From the NCBI GenBank assembly GCA_902770635.1, contig CACXTX010000020.1, positions 1 to 50,225 on the forward strand: 50,225 nucleotides of DNA, in the 5' to 3' direction. The notes under the pieces are model-generated. The model made no database searches. It was not told the DNA's origin and saw only the letters and a program-made list of their open reading frames with translations. Shown here one piece after another: positions 19,375-29,897 of this stretch. The DNA is from an uncultured Prevotellaceae bacterium (lineage in GTDB: Bacteria > Bacteroidota > Bacteroidia > Bacteroidales > Bacteroidaceae). The translations under genes were made by a program, and so were the position numbers. Within the stretch, counting starts at the first letter, position 1. Each line of letters begins with the position of its first letter.

Positions 19375-19423
19375 CAAAGAATTTGCAATTCTTCCAAAGA
19401 GAAACAACAAAAAATAAAACGAT

Positions 19424-22270
19424 ATGGAATACAATTTTAGAGACATTGAACAGAAATGGCAGAAGCGATGGGTGGAGATGCAGACTTATCGCGTAACCGA
19501 GGACGAGACAAAGAAGAAGTTCTACGTACTGAACATGTTCCCCTACCCCAGTGGTGCCGGACTTCACGTAGGTCACCCTCTAGGCTACATCGCCTCAGAC
19601 ATCTATGCCCGCTTTAAGCGTCAGCAGGGCTATAACGTGCTGAATCCCATGGGTTATGACGCCTACGGACTGCCTGCTGAGCAGTATGCTATTCAGACGG
19701 GTCAGCATCCTGAGAAGACAACTTTCGAGAACATCAATCGCTATCGCTCGCAACTGGACAAGATAGGATTCTCGTTCGACTGGGAGCGCGAGGTTCGCAC
19801 CTGTGACCCCATTTACTATAAGTGGACACAATGGGCCTTCCAGCGTATGTTCAAGAGCTATTTCAGCCTTTCGTCGCAGAAGGCTCAGCCTACCATCAAG
19901 CTGATTGAGCACTTCGAGCTGATGGGTACTGAGGACTGTCACGCCCTGGGTACTGAGGAGCTGCACTTCACAGCTTCCGACTGGGCTGGTTTCTCAGAGA
20001 AGAAGAAGCAGGAGGTGCTGATGAACTATCGTATTGCCTACCTGGCTGATACAATGGTGAACTGGTGTCCGAAACTGGGTACAGTATTGGCTAACGACGA
20101 GGTGGTAGATGGCGTCTCTGTTCGTGGTGGTTATCCTGTGGTGCAGAAGAAGATGCGCCAGTGGTGTCTGCGCGTTTCTGCATATGCTCAGCGCCTGTTG
20201 GACGGTCTTGAAGAGATAGACTGGACTGACTCGCTGAAGGAGACTCAGCGCAACTGGATTGGTCGCTCTGAGGGTACTGAGGTAGAGTTCAAGGTGGCTG
20301 ACTCAGACAAGCACTTCACCATCTTCACCACACGTGCCGATACGATGTTTGGTGTCACCTTCATGGTACTGGCTCCTGAGAGCGACCTTGTAGCCGAGTT
20401 GACTACTCCTGACCAGAAGGAAGAAGTAGAGAAATATCTGGACTATGTGAAGAAGCGCACAGAGCGCGACCGTCAGATGGATCACAAGGTAACTGGCGTA
20501 TTCTCAGGAAGTTACGCCATCAATCCGTTTACTGAAGAGAAGATACCCATCTGGATAGCCGAATATGTATTGGCTGGCTATGGTACTGGTGCCATCATGG
20601 CTGTTCCTGCCCACGACAGTCGTGACTATGCCTTTGCCAAGCACTTCAACCTGCCCATCATCCCTGTGATTGAAGGTGCTGATGTCAGCGAAGAGAGCTT
20701 TGATGCCAAAGATGGTATCATGTGCAACTCGGCTTCTGATAAGTTCAGCCTCAACGGACTGACTGTCAAGGAAGCTATTGCTGCTACCAAGAAGTTCGTC
20801 ACAGAGCAAGGGTTGGGTAGGGTAAAGGTGAACTATCGCCTTCGCGACGCCATCTTCTCCCGTCAGCGTTACTGGGGCGAGCCGTTCCCCGTCTATTACA
20901 AGGACGATATGCCCTATATGATTCCCAAGGAGTGTCTGCCTCTGGAACTACCTGAGATTGACAAGTATCAGCCTACAGAAACAGGTGAGCCTCCATTGGG
21001 ACGCGCCAAGATGTGGGCCTGGGACACCAAGTTCGACAAGATTGTCTCGAAGGACGAGATTGACAACAAGAGTGTCTTCCCCTTGGAGTTGAACACCATG
21101 CCTGGATTCGCTGGAAGTTCAGCTTACTATCTGCGCTATATGGATCCCAAGAACGAGAAGGCCTTGGTAAGTCGTGATGCTGACGAATACTGGCGCAATG
21201 TGGACCTCTATGTTGGTGGTACTGAGCACGCTACAGGTCACTTGATTTACGCTCGCTTCTGGAACAAGTTCCTCTATGACTCAGGCTACAGCTGCGAGGA
21301 CGAGCCCTTCAAGAAGCTTGTCAACCAAGGTATGATTCAGGGCCGCTCCAACTTTGTCTATCGTATTGAGGACGAGGGTCAGGACAAGGGTAAGTTCGTC
21401 AGCTTCGGACTGAAAGACAAATATACCACCACACCTATCCACGTGGATGTCAACATTGTCAGCGCTGACGTTTTGGACATTGATGCCTTCAAGGCTTGGC
21501 GTCCAGAGTACCAGAACGCTGAGTTCATCCTCGAAAACGGCAAGTACATCTGCGGATGGGCTATCGAGAAGATGTCGAAGTCAATGTTCAATGTGGTCAA
21601 TCCGGATATGATTGTCGAGAAGTATGGTGCTGACACCCTGCGTCTCTACGAGATGTTCCTGGGTCCTGTAGAACAAAGCAAGCCTTGGGACACCAATGGT
21701 ATTGACGGATGCCACCGCTTCCTGAAGAAGTTCTGGGCACTGTTCTATGGCAACACCCGTGAGAATCCGGAAGGAAACCTGCTTATCGACTACAACCCAC
21801 CCACGAAGGAGGCCCTGAAGAGTGTCCACAAGCTCATCAAGAAGGTGACTCAGGACATTGAGGTATTCTCTTACAACACCTCTATCTCTGCCTTCATGAT
21901 TTGCGTCAACGAACTGGCTCAGCAGAAGTGCAAGAGCCGCGAGGTTCTTCGTACACTGGTTATTCTCATTGCTCCGTTTGCTCCCCATATCGCAGAAGAA
22001 CTCTGGGAGGCACTCGACGAGCACGGTAGTGTATGCGACGCCAAGTGGCCTGAATGGAACGAGGAATACCTGGTAGAAAACAGCGTGAAGCTGGGTGTTG
22101 CCTTCAATGGTAAGACACGCTTCGATATGGAGTTTCCTGCCGATGCTGACAACGAAACCATCCAGAAGACGGTATTGGCTGACGAGCGCTCCGCAAAGTA
22201 TATCGAAGGAGACGTTCTCAAGGTTATCATAGTGCCAAAACGTATGGTAAACATTGTTTTTAAGAAATGA
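19424..22270 (+). CDS. leuS: leucyl-tRNA synthetase
   Basis: Class I aminoacyl-tRNA synthetase that charges tRNA-Leu. The HIGH motif appears as [16 protein letters not shown] (about residues 42-57) and the KMSKS motif as [11 protein letters not shown] near residue 717. The editing (CP1) domain in the middle carries the conserved [13 protein letters not shown]. The C-terminal anticodon-binding and tRNA-contact domains end the 948-aa protein. Length is usual for Bacteroidota LeuRS, which has extra insertions compared with the 860-aa E. coli enzyme. Its stop overlaps the start of the next gene by 4 bp (ATGA). Confidence 0.98.
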   Translation: MEYNFRDIEQKWQKRWVEMQTYRVTEDETKKKFYVLNMFPYPSGAGLHVGHPLGYIASDIYARFKRQQGYNVLNPMGYDAYGLPAEQYAIQTGQHPEKTTFENINRYRSQLDKIGFSFDWEREVRTCDPIYYKWTQWAFQRMFKSYFSLSSQKAQPTIKLIEHFELMGTEDCHALGTEELHFTASDWAGFSEKKKQEVLMNYRIAYLADTMVNWCPKLGTVLANDEVVDGVSVRGGYPVVQKKMRQWCLRVSAYAQRLLDGLEEIDWTDSLKETQRNWIGRSEGTEVEFKVADSDKHFTIFTTRADTMFGVTFMVLAPESDLVAELTTPDQKEEVEKYLDYVKKRTERDRQMDHKVTGVFSGSYAINPFTEEKIPIWIAEYVLAGYGTGAIMAVPAHDSRDYAFAKHFNLPIIPVIEGADVSEESFDAKDGIMCNSASDKFSLNGLTVKEAIAATKKFVTEQGLGRVKVNYRLRDAIFSRQRYWGEPFPVYYKDDMPYMIPKECLPLELPEIDKYQPTETGEPPLGRAKMWAWDTKFDKIVSKDEIDNKSVFPLELNTMPGFAGSSAYYLRYMDPKNEKALVSRDADEYWRNVDLYVGGTEHATGHLIYARFWNKFLYDSGYSCEDEPFKKLVNQGMIQGRSNFVYRIEDEGQDKGKFVSFGLKDKYTTTPIHVDVNIVSADVLDIDAFKAWRPEYQNAEFILENGKYICGWAIEKMSKSMFNVVNPDMIVEKYGADTLRLYEMFLGPVEQSKPWDTNGIDGCHRFLKKFWALFYGNTRENPEGNLLIDYNPPTKEALKSVHKLIKKVTQDIEVFSYNTSISAFMICVNELAQQKCKSREVLRTLVILIAPFAPHIAEELWEALDEHGSVCDAKWPEWNEEYLVENSVKLGVAFNGKTRFDMEFPADADNETIQKTVLADERSAKYIEGDVLKVIIVPKRMVNIVFKK

Positions 22271-23205
22271 CTGTAAATCATAAAATCATATGGAACGAGG
22301 TCAAGGACTATTTGTTTATAGCCCTTGGCCTTTTTATGTACACGATAGCCTTTACCGTGTTCCTGATGCCTTACCAGATTGTGGCAGGAGGTGTGACCGG
22401 TCTTTCAGCCATCATCTATTATGCTACTGGATTCCATTTGGAGAACACCTATATCATCATCAATGGCGTGTTGCTGGTGGTAGCATTGAAGATACTAGGC
22501 ATCAAGTTCCTGATGAAAACCATCTTTGCTATCTTCACCCTGTATTTCATGCTGAAGTTTGCTCAGGACATAATTCCAAAACAGGAAAACGGACTGCCAT
22601 TCAAACTAATGGGCGAGGGTCAGGACTTCATGTCGATGATTATAGGATGTGTGATTACGGGTATAGCGCTGGCTACTGTGTTCATGAACAATGGTTCAAC
22701 AGGTGGTACGGATGTCATTGCTGCTTCTGTCAACAAGTTCCATCCCAATGTCTCATTAGGTAATGTGCTGATTGCTGCTGACTTCTGTATCATTGGTTCC
22801 TGTATGTTCTTCCCACAGTTTGGTTCCTATACAGAACGAGCCCATAAGGTCATGTTCGGCTTCTGTGTAATGGCTATGGAGAACTATACGCTTGACTACG
22901 TGATGAATGCACGCAGACAGTCGGTACAGTTCTTTATCTTCTCACAGAAATGGCAGGAGATAGCCAATGCCATTGGTACGAAGATGAATCATGGTGTAAC
23001 CATTCTCGACGGACACGGATGGTACACAGGAAAGCAGATTAAAGTGCTCTGCATCCTAGCCAAGAAGAATGAGAGTATCAACATGTTCCGTCTTATCAAG
23101 ATGATAGATCCCAACGCCTTTGTATCGCAGTCGAGCGTCATTGGTGTCTATGGCGAAGGCTTCGACGAGATGAAGGTGAAGATAAAGGATAATGTGAAAA
23201 ATTAA
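22267..23205 (+). CDS. YitT family membrane protein
   Basis: A 312-aa inner-membrane protein with about five hydrophobic segments in the first 190 residues (for example [20 protein letters not shown] and [16 protein letters not shown]), followed by a soluble C-terminal DUF2179 domain. The glycine-rich [16 protein letters not shown] and [12 protein letters not shown] stretches are family hallmarks. YitT proteins are widespread and lack a settled function; transport has been proposed. Translation is coupled to leuS by a 4-bp overlap, and rdgB follows after 9 bp. Confidence 0.92.
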   Translation: MTVNHKIIWNEVKDYLFIALGLFMYTIAFTVFLMPYQIVAGGVTGLSAIIYYATGFHLENTYIIINGVLLVVALKILGIKFLMKTIFAIFTLYFMLKFAQDIIPKQENGLPFKLMGEGQDFMSMIIGCVITGIALATVFMNNGSTGGTDVIAASVNKFHPNVSLGNVLIAADFCIIGSCMFFPQFGSYTERAHKVMFGFCVMAMENYTLDYVMNARRQSVQFFIFSQKWQEIANAIGTKMNHGVTILDGHGWYTGKQIKVLCILAKKNESINMFRLIKMIDPNAFVSQSSVIGVYGEGFDEMKVKIKDNVKN

Positions 23206-23214
23206 AAGTGGGAA

Positions 23215-23859
23215 ATGAAAATAGTATTTGCAACAAATAACGAGCATAAACTCTCTGAGATTCGTGCTATCCTAGGCCCTAAGTTCGAGGTGGTTTCACT
23301 GGCTGATATAGGTTGTCATGAAGATATTCCTGAAACAGGTGCCACACTCGAGGAAAATGCGCTGATGAAGGCCGAATACATCTATGATAAATATCATCTG
23401 AGCTGCTTTGCCGATGATACAGGCTTAGAGGTAGAAGCACTCAATGGCGCACCAGGGGTGTATTCTGCCCGCTATGCTTCTCTAGAGTCTGTTGCTACTG
23501 AGTCGCAACAGACATTAAGCCACGATTCTGAGGCCAATATGGCCAGATTATTGCGTGAATTAGAAAATAATAACAATCGAAAGGCACGATTTCGCACCGT
23601 TATTGCGTTAATACAGAAGAAAGACGTTTGTCCCTGTGGATGCACCAGCATCAAACTGATACATAAGTTTGAAGGCATTGTCAACGGAGAGATTATCCGT
23701 GAGAAAAGGGGAGGGGAGGGCTTCGGCTACGATCCCATTTTCCAACCTGAAGGCTATACCGAAACATTTGCCGAACTGGGAGCCGACATCAAGAACAAAA
23801 TCAGTCACAGGGCGCGAGCAGTAGCGAAACTCGCAGAGTTTTTGCGGGCTACGCCCTAG
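23215..23859 (+). CDS. rdgB: non-canonical purine NTP pyrophosphatase (dITP/XTP)
   Basis: House-cleaning enzyme that hydrolyses dITP, XTP and ITP to monophosphates so that they are not built into DNA or RNA. The substrate motif [13 protein letters not shown] is at the N-terminus, with [20 protein letters not shown] and [15 protein letters not shown] further on. The Asp pair in ADDTG is the catalytic and metal site. Length is 214 aa. Its last codons and stop are formed by the left edge of a palindromic heptamer element that also supplies the start of the next gene. Confidence 0.95.
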   Translation: MKIVFATNNEHKLSEIRAILGPKFEVVSLADIGCHEDIPETGATLEENALMKAEYIYDKYHLSCFADDTGLEVEALNGAPGVYSARYASLESVATESQQTLSHDSEANMARLLRELENNNNRKARFRTVIALIQKKDVCPCGCTSIKLIHKFEGIVNGEIIREKRGGEGFGYDPIFQPEGYTETFAELGADIKNKISHRARAVAKLAEFLRATP

Positions 23860-23986
23860 TGAATAGTGAATAGTGAACAATGAATAAAAGAAATATAATA
23901 CATACAAAGAATTCTATTAGGTGGATGGTATTCGCAATACTATTCACTCTTCACTGTTCACTATTCACTAGCCCTGCAAGGGCGCA
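23842..23986. repeat. palindromic heptamer element spanning the rdgB-porZ junction
   Basis: The left arm has TAGTGAA units at 23857, 23864 and 23871 plus CAATGAA at 23878. The right arm has TTCACTC, TTCACTG, TTCACTA, TTCACTA from 23943 to 23970. The outer ends are TTGCG (left, 23842) and CGCAA (right, 23982-23986), each next to a small GGGC-type hairpin (GGGCTACGCCC and CCCTGCAAGGG). The rdgB stop and the porZ start codon both lie within it. Confidence 0.8.
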
Positions 23987-25826
23987 AATTGGTACTTGGC
24001 GAAACTATCTGGCTTATTATGACATCCAGCAGATACAGGAAGCAGGAAATGATATCTTCGTATTAGCCTCTAACGGTCTCTATCAGTATAACAAACAAGA
24101 TCAGAGTATTCGTACCTACGATAAAACCAATGGACTCAGCGATACCTATATCACCCATATCCGTTGGTGTCAGCAGGCTAAGCGCCTCATAGCTGTCTAT
24201 CAGAACTCCAACATCGACATTATTGATAACAATGGAAATATCATTAATATCAGCAGTCTATACAATAAAAGCGTTATAGGTGACAAGACTGTCAACAGCA
24301 TCCGTATCGATGGCGTCTATGCTTACCTCATGTGTGGCTTTGGCATTGTCAAGGTAGATATGAAACAAGCCTTAATAGCCTATACCTATACCCCCACAAA
24401 TCCTGAATATCCAGTTGCTATTCCTGACGAGGAAAATGATGGTTACGAAAAATACATAGAACTGGTTAAAACCCTGAAACCTGGAGGTCCGAAATATAAC
24501 TATTTTCGAAGAATGAAGTTCGAGAATAATAAGTTATATACGGTTGGTGGAGGATTCTATCAGTTTGCCAACTTCTATAGACCAGGTACTGTTCAGGTGT
24601 TGGACAGCAACAAAGAATGGACTATATTCCAAGACGATTTCAAACCAGCTTTTGCCGAACATTATTATGATGTTACCTCTATAGCCATAGATCCACTGAA
24701 TGAAAATCATGTGATGGTGGCTTCCTGTTCAGGACTCTACGAATTTAATAGTGGTTCATTCGTCAAGAACTATACCTATGGAAATACGGATTACTTTCAA
24801 TCAGCTGTACCTGATGGTAATCCAGAATATGTCCGTACCGATGGTGTTATCTATGACAGGCAAGGCAATCTTTATTGTTTAAATAGTGGTTCTGAAACCG
24901 CTATTATCAAACGAAGTAGTGATGGAAAATGGAGTGGTTTTATGGATAAAGTACTGATTGATAAACCAAATCATTCCATGCGAGTCATGACGAGTTCTAT
25001 CTTCGATAGTCGTGACTTATTATGGTTTTCCAATGCCCATTCTGACAATCCTTATGTTTTCTGTTATGATGTCAATAATAATGTTGTAGTAAAATATAAC
25101 AAATTCGTCAATCAGGATGGTACCAATATCTCAAATCATTCAAGTGAATGTGTTTGTGAAGATAAAGAAGGAAATATTTGGATAGGAACTGACGTAGGAC
25201 CTGTATATTTAGATAAAGAAAGGATAGAAGACAGTTCGCTCGGCGTCATACAATATAAAGTTCCACGTAATGACGGTACTGACTATGCTGACTATTTATT
25301 GGCTAACATCAGTATCAGCTGTATGGCTATTGATGGAGCTGGACGTAAATGGTTTGGAACTAGCAATAATGGTGTCTATCTGATAAGTGCAGACAATAAC
25401 ACTCAAATACATCACTTCACTACTGAGAACAGTAAAATTCTGAGTAATAGCATAGAATCTATTGCTATCAATCCAACAACAGGCGAAGTATTCTTTGGTA
25501 CTGATAGAGGACTTTGTTCATTTATCAGTGATGCTACAGAGCCTTCGAACGAAATGACAGAGGATAGCGTCTGGGCTTATCCTAATCCTGTTAATCCAGA
25601 CTATACGGGTCCTATTACCATTACAGGACTTACTTATAATGCTGATGTGAAGATAGTCTCTGCCAATGGATTATTGATCAATGAAGGACGCAGCAATGGA
25701 GGATCATTCACGTGGGATGGTTGCGATAAGAAGGGAAATCGTGTAGCTTCTGGCATCTATATGGTAGTAACAGCCAAAAGTGATGGTAGTAAAGGTACAG
25801 TATGTAAAATAGCTATTGTAAGATGA
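23880..25826 (+). CDS. porZ: PorZ-like type IX secretion system beta-propeller protein
   Basis: Probable PorZ, a surface component of the type IX secretion system that helps the attachment complex anchor cargo to anionic lipopolysaccharide. The mature start IGTWRNYLAYYDIQQIQEAG and the repeated DGLYxY/NGLSDTYIT-type blades match PorZ as I recall it: two beta-propellers, then a C-terminal domain. The last about 75 residues (from VWAYPNPVNPDYTGPITITG) are a full-size type A sorting domain ending GTVCKIAIVR. A signal peptide ends near residue 35 (SPARA). Length 648 aa, somewhat shorter than the P. gingivalis protein. The start and signal peptide are encoded inside a palindromic heptamer element. 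It overlaps cotH by 4 bp. Confidence 0.8.
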   Translation: MNKRNIIHTKNSIRWMVFAILFTLHCSLFTSPARAQIGTWRNYLAYYDIQQIQEAGNDIFVLASNGLYQYNKQDQSIRTYDKTNGLSDTYITHIRWCQQAKRLIAVYQNSNIDIIDNNGNIINISSLYNKSVIGDKTVNSIRIDGVYAYLMCGFGIVKVDMKQALIAYTYTPTNPEYPVAIPDEENDGYEKYIELVKTLKPGGPKYNYFRRMKFENNKLYTVGGGFYQFANFYRPGTVQVLDSNKEWTIFQDDFKPAFAEHYYDVTSIAIDPLNENHVMVASCSGLYEFNSGSFVKNYTYGNTDYFQSAVPDGNPEYVRTDGVIYDRQGNLYCLNSGSETAIIKRSSDGKWSGFMDKVLIDKPNHSMRVMTSSIFDSRDLLWFSNAHSDNPYVFCYDVNNNVVVKYNKFVNQDGTNISNHSSECVCEDKEGNIWIGTDVGPVYLDKERIEDSSLGVIQYKVPRNDGTDYADYLLANISISCMAIDGAGRKWFGTSNNGVYLISADNNTQIHHFTTENSKILSNSIESIAINPTTGEVFFGTDRGLCSFISDATEPSNEMTEDSVWAYPNPVNPDYTGPITITGLTYNADVKIVSANGLLINEGRSNGGSFTWDGCDKKGNRVASGIYMVVTAKSDGSKGTVCKIAIVR

Positions 25827-27247
25827 ATAAACCCTGTTTGACTATCATCCTATCCATTTTTTGTGTTCTTTCCATAGAAGCACAAGATAATGATTTTGAA
25901 ACTATCAGTCAGATAGGATTGAAAGTCGTTGACATCACTACTTCTAATAATGAAGAACCCACTTGTGATTTCATAGATTCTCCTGAAGGTTGTATGGGAA
26001 GTACATCTACCAATGCTACCAAGGTACCATGTAGAATTAAAATCATCGAATCAGGAAATACAATCTATGATAGTGGTGACTATGAGAAAAATGTCAGTGG
26101 AGCTACTATTAAAATCAATGGTAACACATCTGCATATTATGCAGTAGGCTTAAACTACCCTTATAAAATTAAGCTACAGAAAAAGGCTGATTTATTGTCT
26201 CGTAATGATAACCGTTATGAAGATAAAGATTGGAGACTTATTAAAGATGCGCTATCACTCAATACTATTATAGGATTGAAATTAAGTGAATGGATGCAGT
26301 TCTCATGGACTCCTCAATATATACCTTGCAATGTTTTTATTAATGGTGATTATAGAGGTTGTTACTTACTCGTAGAATCTGTTAAGAGAAATAGTGATTG
26401 CAGAATAAACGTCAATAAGAATACTGGTTATATCATAGAACGAGACCCTTATTGGTGGAACGAAAATAAGTATTTCACTTCTAATTATTTTGAACCTAAT
26501 AAAGGTTATCGTTGGACTTGGAAATATCCAGATGAGGAAGATGTCACAGTAGAGGAGGAAGCATATATCACACAATATCTTAATGAAACAGAACAAAGTA
26601 TCACGACTGGTACTTATGAACAGTTCATTAATATAACTTCTTTCGCACGCTGGGTATTAGCTCATGATATTTTAGGATCTTTTGATTCCGGAGGTACTAA
26701 CCTATATATTTCCAAATATGATAACACCAATGAAAGTCTCTTAGAAATGCCTTGTATTTGGGACTTTGACTCTAGCTATAGAATGACTCCAGGTACATTC
26801 TCCAGAATACATACAGCTAACTATGACTTTTATTTTAATCATCTATTCAATAGTGATAATAAGTCTTTTACAAAAGAATATAAGAAACTTTGGAATGAAC
26901 TTAAGCCCACGTTATTGTCAAAAATGATTGACTTTATTGATAATTATATATCCTCACCAGAAGGAATAGCTATTAATACATCAAGAATCCATCATTTTAA
27001 GAGATGGGATTACGGTATTACAACTATTGATATCGCTGATGATGCCATAGAGGCAAAAAATTGGTTCAATACCCATCTTGAATTATTAGATAATAACATC
27101 AATAATATTAATGAAAGAACAGCTATTAAACATATCATCTACAACAATACTTATTATAAAAGCATATATTCATTATCAGGACAAAGGATAGGTAATCTCA
27201 AAAAGAATATCTATATCATAAATGGTAAAAAATATTTAGCAAAATAA
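25823..27247 (+). CDS. secreted CotH-kinase family protein with short C-terminal tag
   Basis: Atypical protein-kinase-like protein of the spore-coat CotH family, here in a non-spore-former and exported (signal peptide about 1-20, cut after SIEA). Family features are the KINGNTSAYYAVGLNYPYKI region, the loop NVFINGDYRGCYLLVESVKR, TGYIIERDPYW, and the metal-binding pattern ILGSFDSGGTNLYISKYD followed by PCIWDFDSSYRM. CotH proteins of other bacteria phosphorylate or glutamylate surface proteins; the activity here is unknown. The last 27 residues (448-474) carry the tag IYSLSGQRI ... NGKKYLAK. It is translationally coupled to porZ and visibly AT-rich compared with genes up to 24 kb. Confidence 0.85.
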   Translation: MNKPCLTIILSIFCVLSIEAQDNDFETISQIGLKVVDITTSNNEEPTCDFIDSPEGCMGSTSTNATKVPCRIKIIESGNTIYDSGDYEKNVSGATIKINGNTSAYYAVGLNYPYKIKLQKKADLLSRNDNRYEDKDWRLIKDALSLNTIIGLKLSEWMQFSWTPQYIPCNVFINGDYRGCYLLVESVKRNSDCRINVNKNTGYIIERDPYWWNENKYFTSNYFEPNKGYRWTWKYPDEEDVTVEEEAYITQYLNETEQSITTGTYEQFINITSFARWVLAHDILGSFDSGGTNLYISKYDNTNESLLEMPCIWDFDSSYRMTPGTFSRIHTANYDFYFNHLFNSDNKSFTKEYKKLWNELKPTLLSKMIDFIDNYISSPEGIAINTSRIHHFKRWDYGITTIDIADDAIEAKNWFNTHLELLDNNINNINERTAIKHIIYNNTYYKSIYSLSGQRIGNLKKNIYIINGKKYLAK

Positions 27248-27267
27248 ATAAGATTATCATTTATACT

Positions 27268-28899
27268 TCATTCTACTATAGTCTGATGATGATGGTATGA
27301 AGCGTCTATTATGCTACGTTGTTTATCGTTATAGTTGAAATCTATACCTGCTAAACTGAACAACAGATAAGGAACATCATCTATACACAAAGAACTATTA
27401 GAAGCATTGCAGATAGAACGATAGTGGTCTGGATGAGTTGTTTGATACCTTTGGCTACACCAAATCATAAATGGTACCTGATAAACATTCTTCAATGTCG
27501 TAGAATCCTTATTTGAACCAAAACTACGACCAAAATAATGATGATCGTCATCATATATCTGTTCACCATGATCTGACAAATAGATAATAACAGCGTCTAA
27601 ATCACGAAATTGATTGATGATGTCGCTCACTACCTTGTCATTATAAAAAGTGGCATTATCATATTCTGCAATTTTCAAACGTTGTGATTCATCCAAATCC
27701 TTGCGATGAATATCCTCTGCAGTAAATATAGAATAGTTCTTAGGGTAACGTTGACTTGCATCAAAATGCTGACCCATCAAATGAATGATATTAAGAGAAT
27801 GATTGTTCTTAATAAAATGATGCTTATATTTATTGATAAAATCTCCATCATAGGGCATCGTTTCATCATTCCGATAAGTAAAACAACTATTATTGATATG
27901 CTGAGGATTTAAAAAGAATACGCAACTATAATCTAATTCACCACTTGATGAACGAGTATATTGATTATCGAAATAAGCCACTTCATAGCCAGCTTTTCTA
28001 AAAACAAAAGGCATTAAAATACATCTTAACTGCTTATCATTTTTACCACAACTTTGAAGTGTAAAAAGATAACGCATAGCAAACGCAGTACCATTGGTTG
28101 GTGTCATAGCCTGATTGAACACTATCAGGCGTCCTGATTGCTGTTCTTTCTTTAATTGCTGTGAAGTTGGTAAATAATAACCATACAAGCTGGAATGGTA
28201 TTTATTAAATGACTCTCCTATAATCAATACAATAGTAGGGGATTGACTCGCATTTGGAAATTGTGTAATCTGTATCTTGTCAAACATATCCTCTATAGTG
28301 TCTAAATCTTGACGATTATCTCTTACAAAACGTAGTGACACCAGTAATTCATTAACCGTATTATTACCGATAGGAAAGGGTAGGGGATAGTAATCTATTG
28401 AAAAACCTATCAGAATTAATCCTATAACAAAAATATAAGTCTTTATAGATTTATACCTAATAGTCTGTTTGGAATATAATAATCGAAAAAATAAAATATA
28501 GAAAATGAGCAATAGCAGTATGATAAATACTGACTTAAAGGTACATAAATAAATATTGATAAACTCAGATATTTCCTGACTTGAAGTCTGTAGAATAAGA
28601 GTTAATATGGCAGGATTGAAACGAGAATCAAAGACAAAATAAGTAAATGTTTCTATCGAAAATAATGTATATAATAAACTAAAGGCCAAAAGCCGTACTA
28701 TTCTCCATTTATAAGTCAATAAGAATAATAAGAGTGAATAAGATAAAGACTGGATAAATGCCCCAAAGAACAAAACTTTTGCAAAATGATGTGGTTCGTA
28801 GCTTGCAGGAATACTAAGTAGCAATGTACACAATAAAACAAATAGTATATCGCTTTTATGAATCCATTTTAAGCTACTAACCACCATAGTTTCGTTCAT
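27268..28899 (-). CDS. phosphoethanolamine transferase-like sulfatase-family membrane protein
   Basis: Inner-membrane protein with about five transmembrane helices in the first 190 residues and a periplasmic alkaline-phosphatase-type catalytic domain. Catalytic features are the metal-binding IVLIIGESFNKYHSSLYGY, the nucleophile Thr in AMTPTNGTAFAMRYLFT, and VIIYLSDHGEQIYDDDHHYFG. Such enzymes (EptA/CptA group) transfer phosphoethanolamine from phosphatidylethanolamine to lipid A or core sugars, which can lower sensitivity to cationic peptides. I chose the ATG at 28899; the open frame also has a GTG one codon earlier. It follows nadA closely and is AT-rich, as is cotH, hinting at a shared foreign origin. 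The acceptor is unknown. Confidence 0.85.
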   Translation of the reverse strand: MNETMVVSSLKWIHKSDILFVLLCTLLLSIPASYEPHHFAKVLFFGAFIQSLSYSLLLFLLTYKWRIVRLLAFSLLYTLFSIETFTYFVFDSRFNPAILTLILQTSSQEISEFINIYLCTFKSVFIILLLLIFYILFFRLLYSKQTIRYKSIKTYIFVIGLILIGFSIDYYPLPFPIGNNTVNELLVSLRFVRDNRQDLDTIEDMFDKIQITQFPNASQSPTIVLIIGESFNKYHSSLYGYYLPTSQQLKKEQQSGRLIVFNQAMTPTNGTAFAMRYLFTLQSCGKNDKQLRCILMPFVFRKAGYEVAYFDNQYTRSSSGELDYSCVFFLNPQHINNSCFTYRNDETMPYDGDFINKYKHHFIKNNHSLNIIHLMGQHFDASQRYPKNYSIFTAEDIHRKDLDESQRLKIAEYDNATFYNDKVVSDIINQFRDLDAVIIYLSDHGEQIYDDDHHYFGRSFGSNKDSTTLKNVYQVPFMIWCSQRYQTTHPDHYRSICNASNSSLCIDDVPYLLFSLAGIDFNYNDKQRSIIDASYHHHQTIVE

Positions 28900-28904
28900 C
28901 ACCT

Positions 28905-29897
28905 TTAACTCAGTTCCAGCATTCTCTCTATGGGTTTGACGGCATCCTTCGCTATCTCTGGATTCACTTCTACGTTAGGCCATTCGTACTTCAGACAGTT
29001 GTATATCTTCAGAAGCGTGTTCATCTTCATATACTGGCACTCGTTACAGCTGCATTCTAGGCCGCTCTCGCTGATTTCAGGAGGCACAGGTATAAATTGC
29101 CTGTCTGGACAAGAACGCTGCATCTCGTGCAAAATACCGGCCTCTGTGGCTACGATATACTGCTTGTCATCATGCTCACGAACGTATTTCAACATATCGG
29201 CAGTACTTCCCTTGACGTCAGCCAATGCCAATACAGGACCTTTACACTCCAGATGAGCCATGACGACAGCATGGGGATATTGCTTTTTAAGTTCGGCTAT
29301 CTTTGAAACAGAGAAACGCTCATGAACGTGACAGCCACCATTCCATAGCAACATCTTGCGACCTGTCACCTCATTGATATAGTTACCCAGGTTATAGTCA
29401 GGACCGAATATCAACTTGGCATCCTTTGGTAACTGATCGACTACCTTCTTGGCATTGCCACTAGTCACTACCACATCCGTCAATGCCTTCACGGCAGCTG
29501 TCGTATTGACATAAGACACTACCTGATAGCCAGGATGTTCCTCCTTGAATTTCTTCAAGTCTTCCGCCTTGCAAGAGTCAGCCAATGAACAACCTGCATT
29601 CAAGTCTGGACACAATACTACCTTATCAGGAGAAAGCAGTTTACACGTCTCAGCCATGAAGTGGACACCACACATCACCATCATCCGTGCATCTGTCTCT
29701 GCAGCCTTGCGAGCCAATGCCAGCGAGTCGCCAACGAAGTCGGCTATGTCTTGTATGTCACCTATCGTATAATAGTGAGCCAGAATGATGGCATCCTTCT
29801 CTTTACATAAACGACGGATTTCTGCCTTCAAGTCAGTACCCTCAGCTACAGGTTCATCAATAAAACCTTTTTCTTTCCACTCCTTTTTCAACATCAT
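28905..29897 (-). CDS. nadA: quinolinate synthase
   Basis: Iron-sulfur enzyme that condenses iminoaspartate with dihydroxyacetone phosphate to quinolinate in NAD biosynthesis. The conserved substrate region AHYYTIGDIQDIADFVGDS is near residues 40-58. Candidate cluster cysteines lie in MVMCGVHFMAETC, LCPDLNAGCSLADSC, NGGCHVHERFSV and the C-terminal LECSCNECQYMKMN. Length 330 aa is normal. nadB and nadC are not in the window. The gene reads away from the DnaA-box cluster. Two adjacent ATGs (29897, 29894) are possible starts. Confidence 0.97.
   Translation of the reverse strand: MMLKKEWKEKGFIDEPVAEGTDLKAEIRRLCKEKDAIILAHYYTIGDIQDIADFVGDSLALARKAAETDARMMVMCGVHFMAETCKLLSPDKVVLCPDLNAGCSLADSCKAEDLKKFKEEHPGYQVVSYVNTTAAVKALTDVVVTSGNAKKVVDQLPKDAKLIFGPDYNLGNYINEVTGRKMLLWNGGCHVHERFSVSKIAELKKQYPHAVVMAHLECKGPVLALADVKGSTADMLKYVREHDDKQYIVATEAGILHEMQRSCPDRQFIPVPPEISESGLECSCNECQYMKMNTLLKIYNCLKYEWPNVEVNPEIAKDAVKPIERMLELS

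Larger units (their letters stand above)
18816..19423 (+). other. 607-bp gap upstream of leuS; possible small RNA
   Basis: No convincing protein gene. An open frame at 18951-19334 runs through a terminator and has no recognisable features. The gap holds a -7-like TATTTTTG (18909-18916), a strong hairpin with T-run (19047-19090), and the leuS promoter at its right end. The stretch between the first two is a possible small RNA of about 165 bases. Confidence 0.4.
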
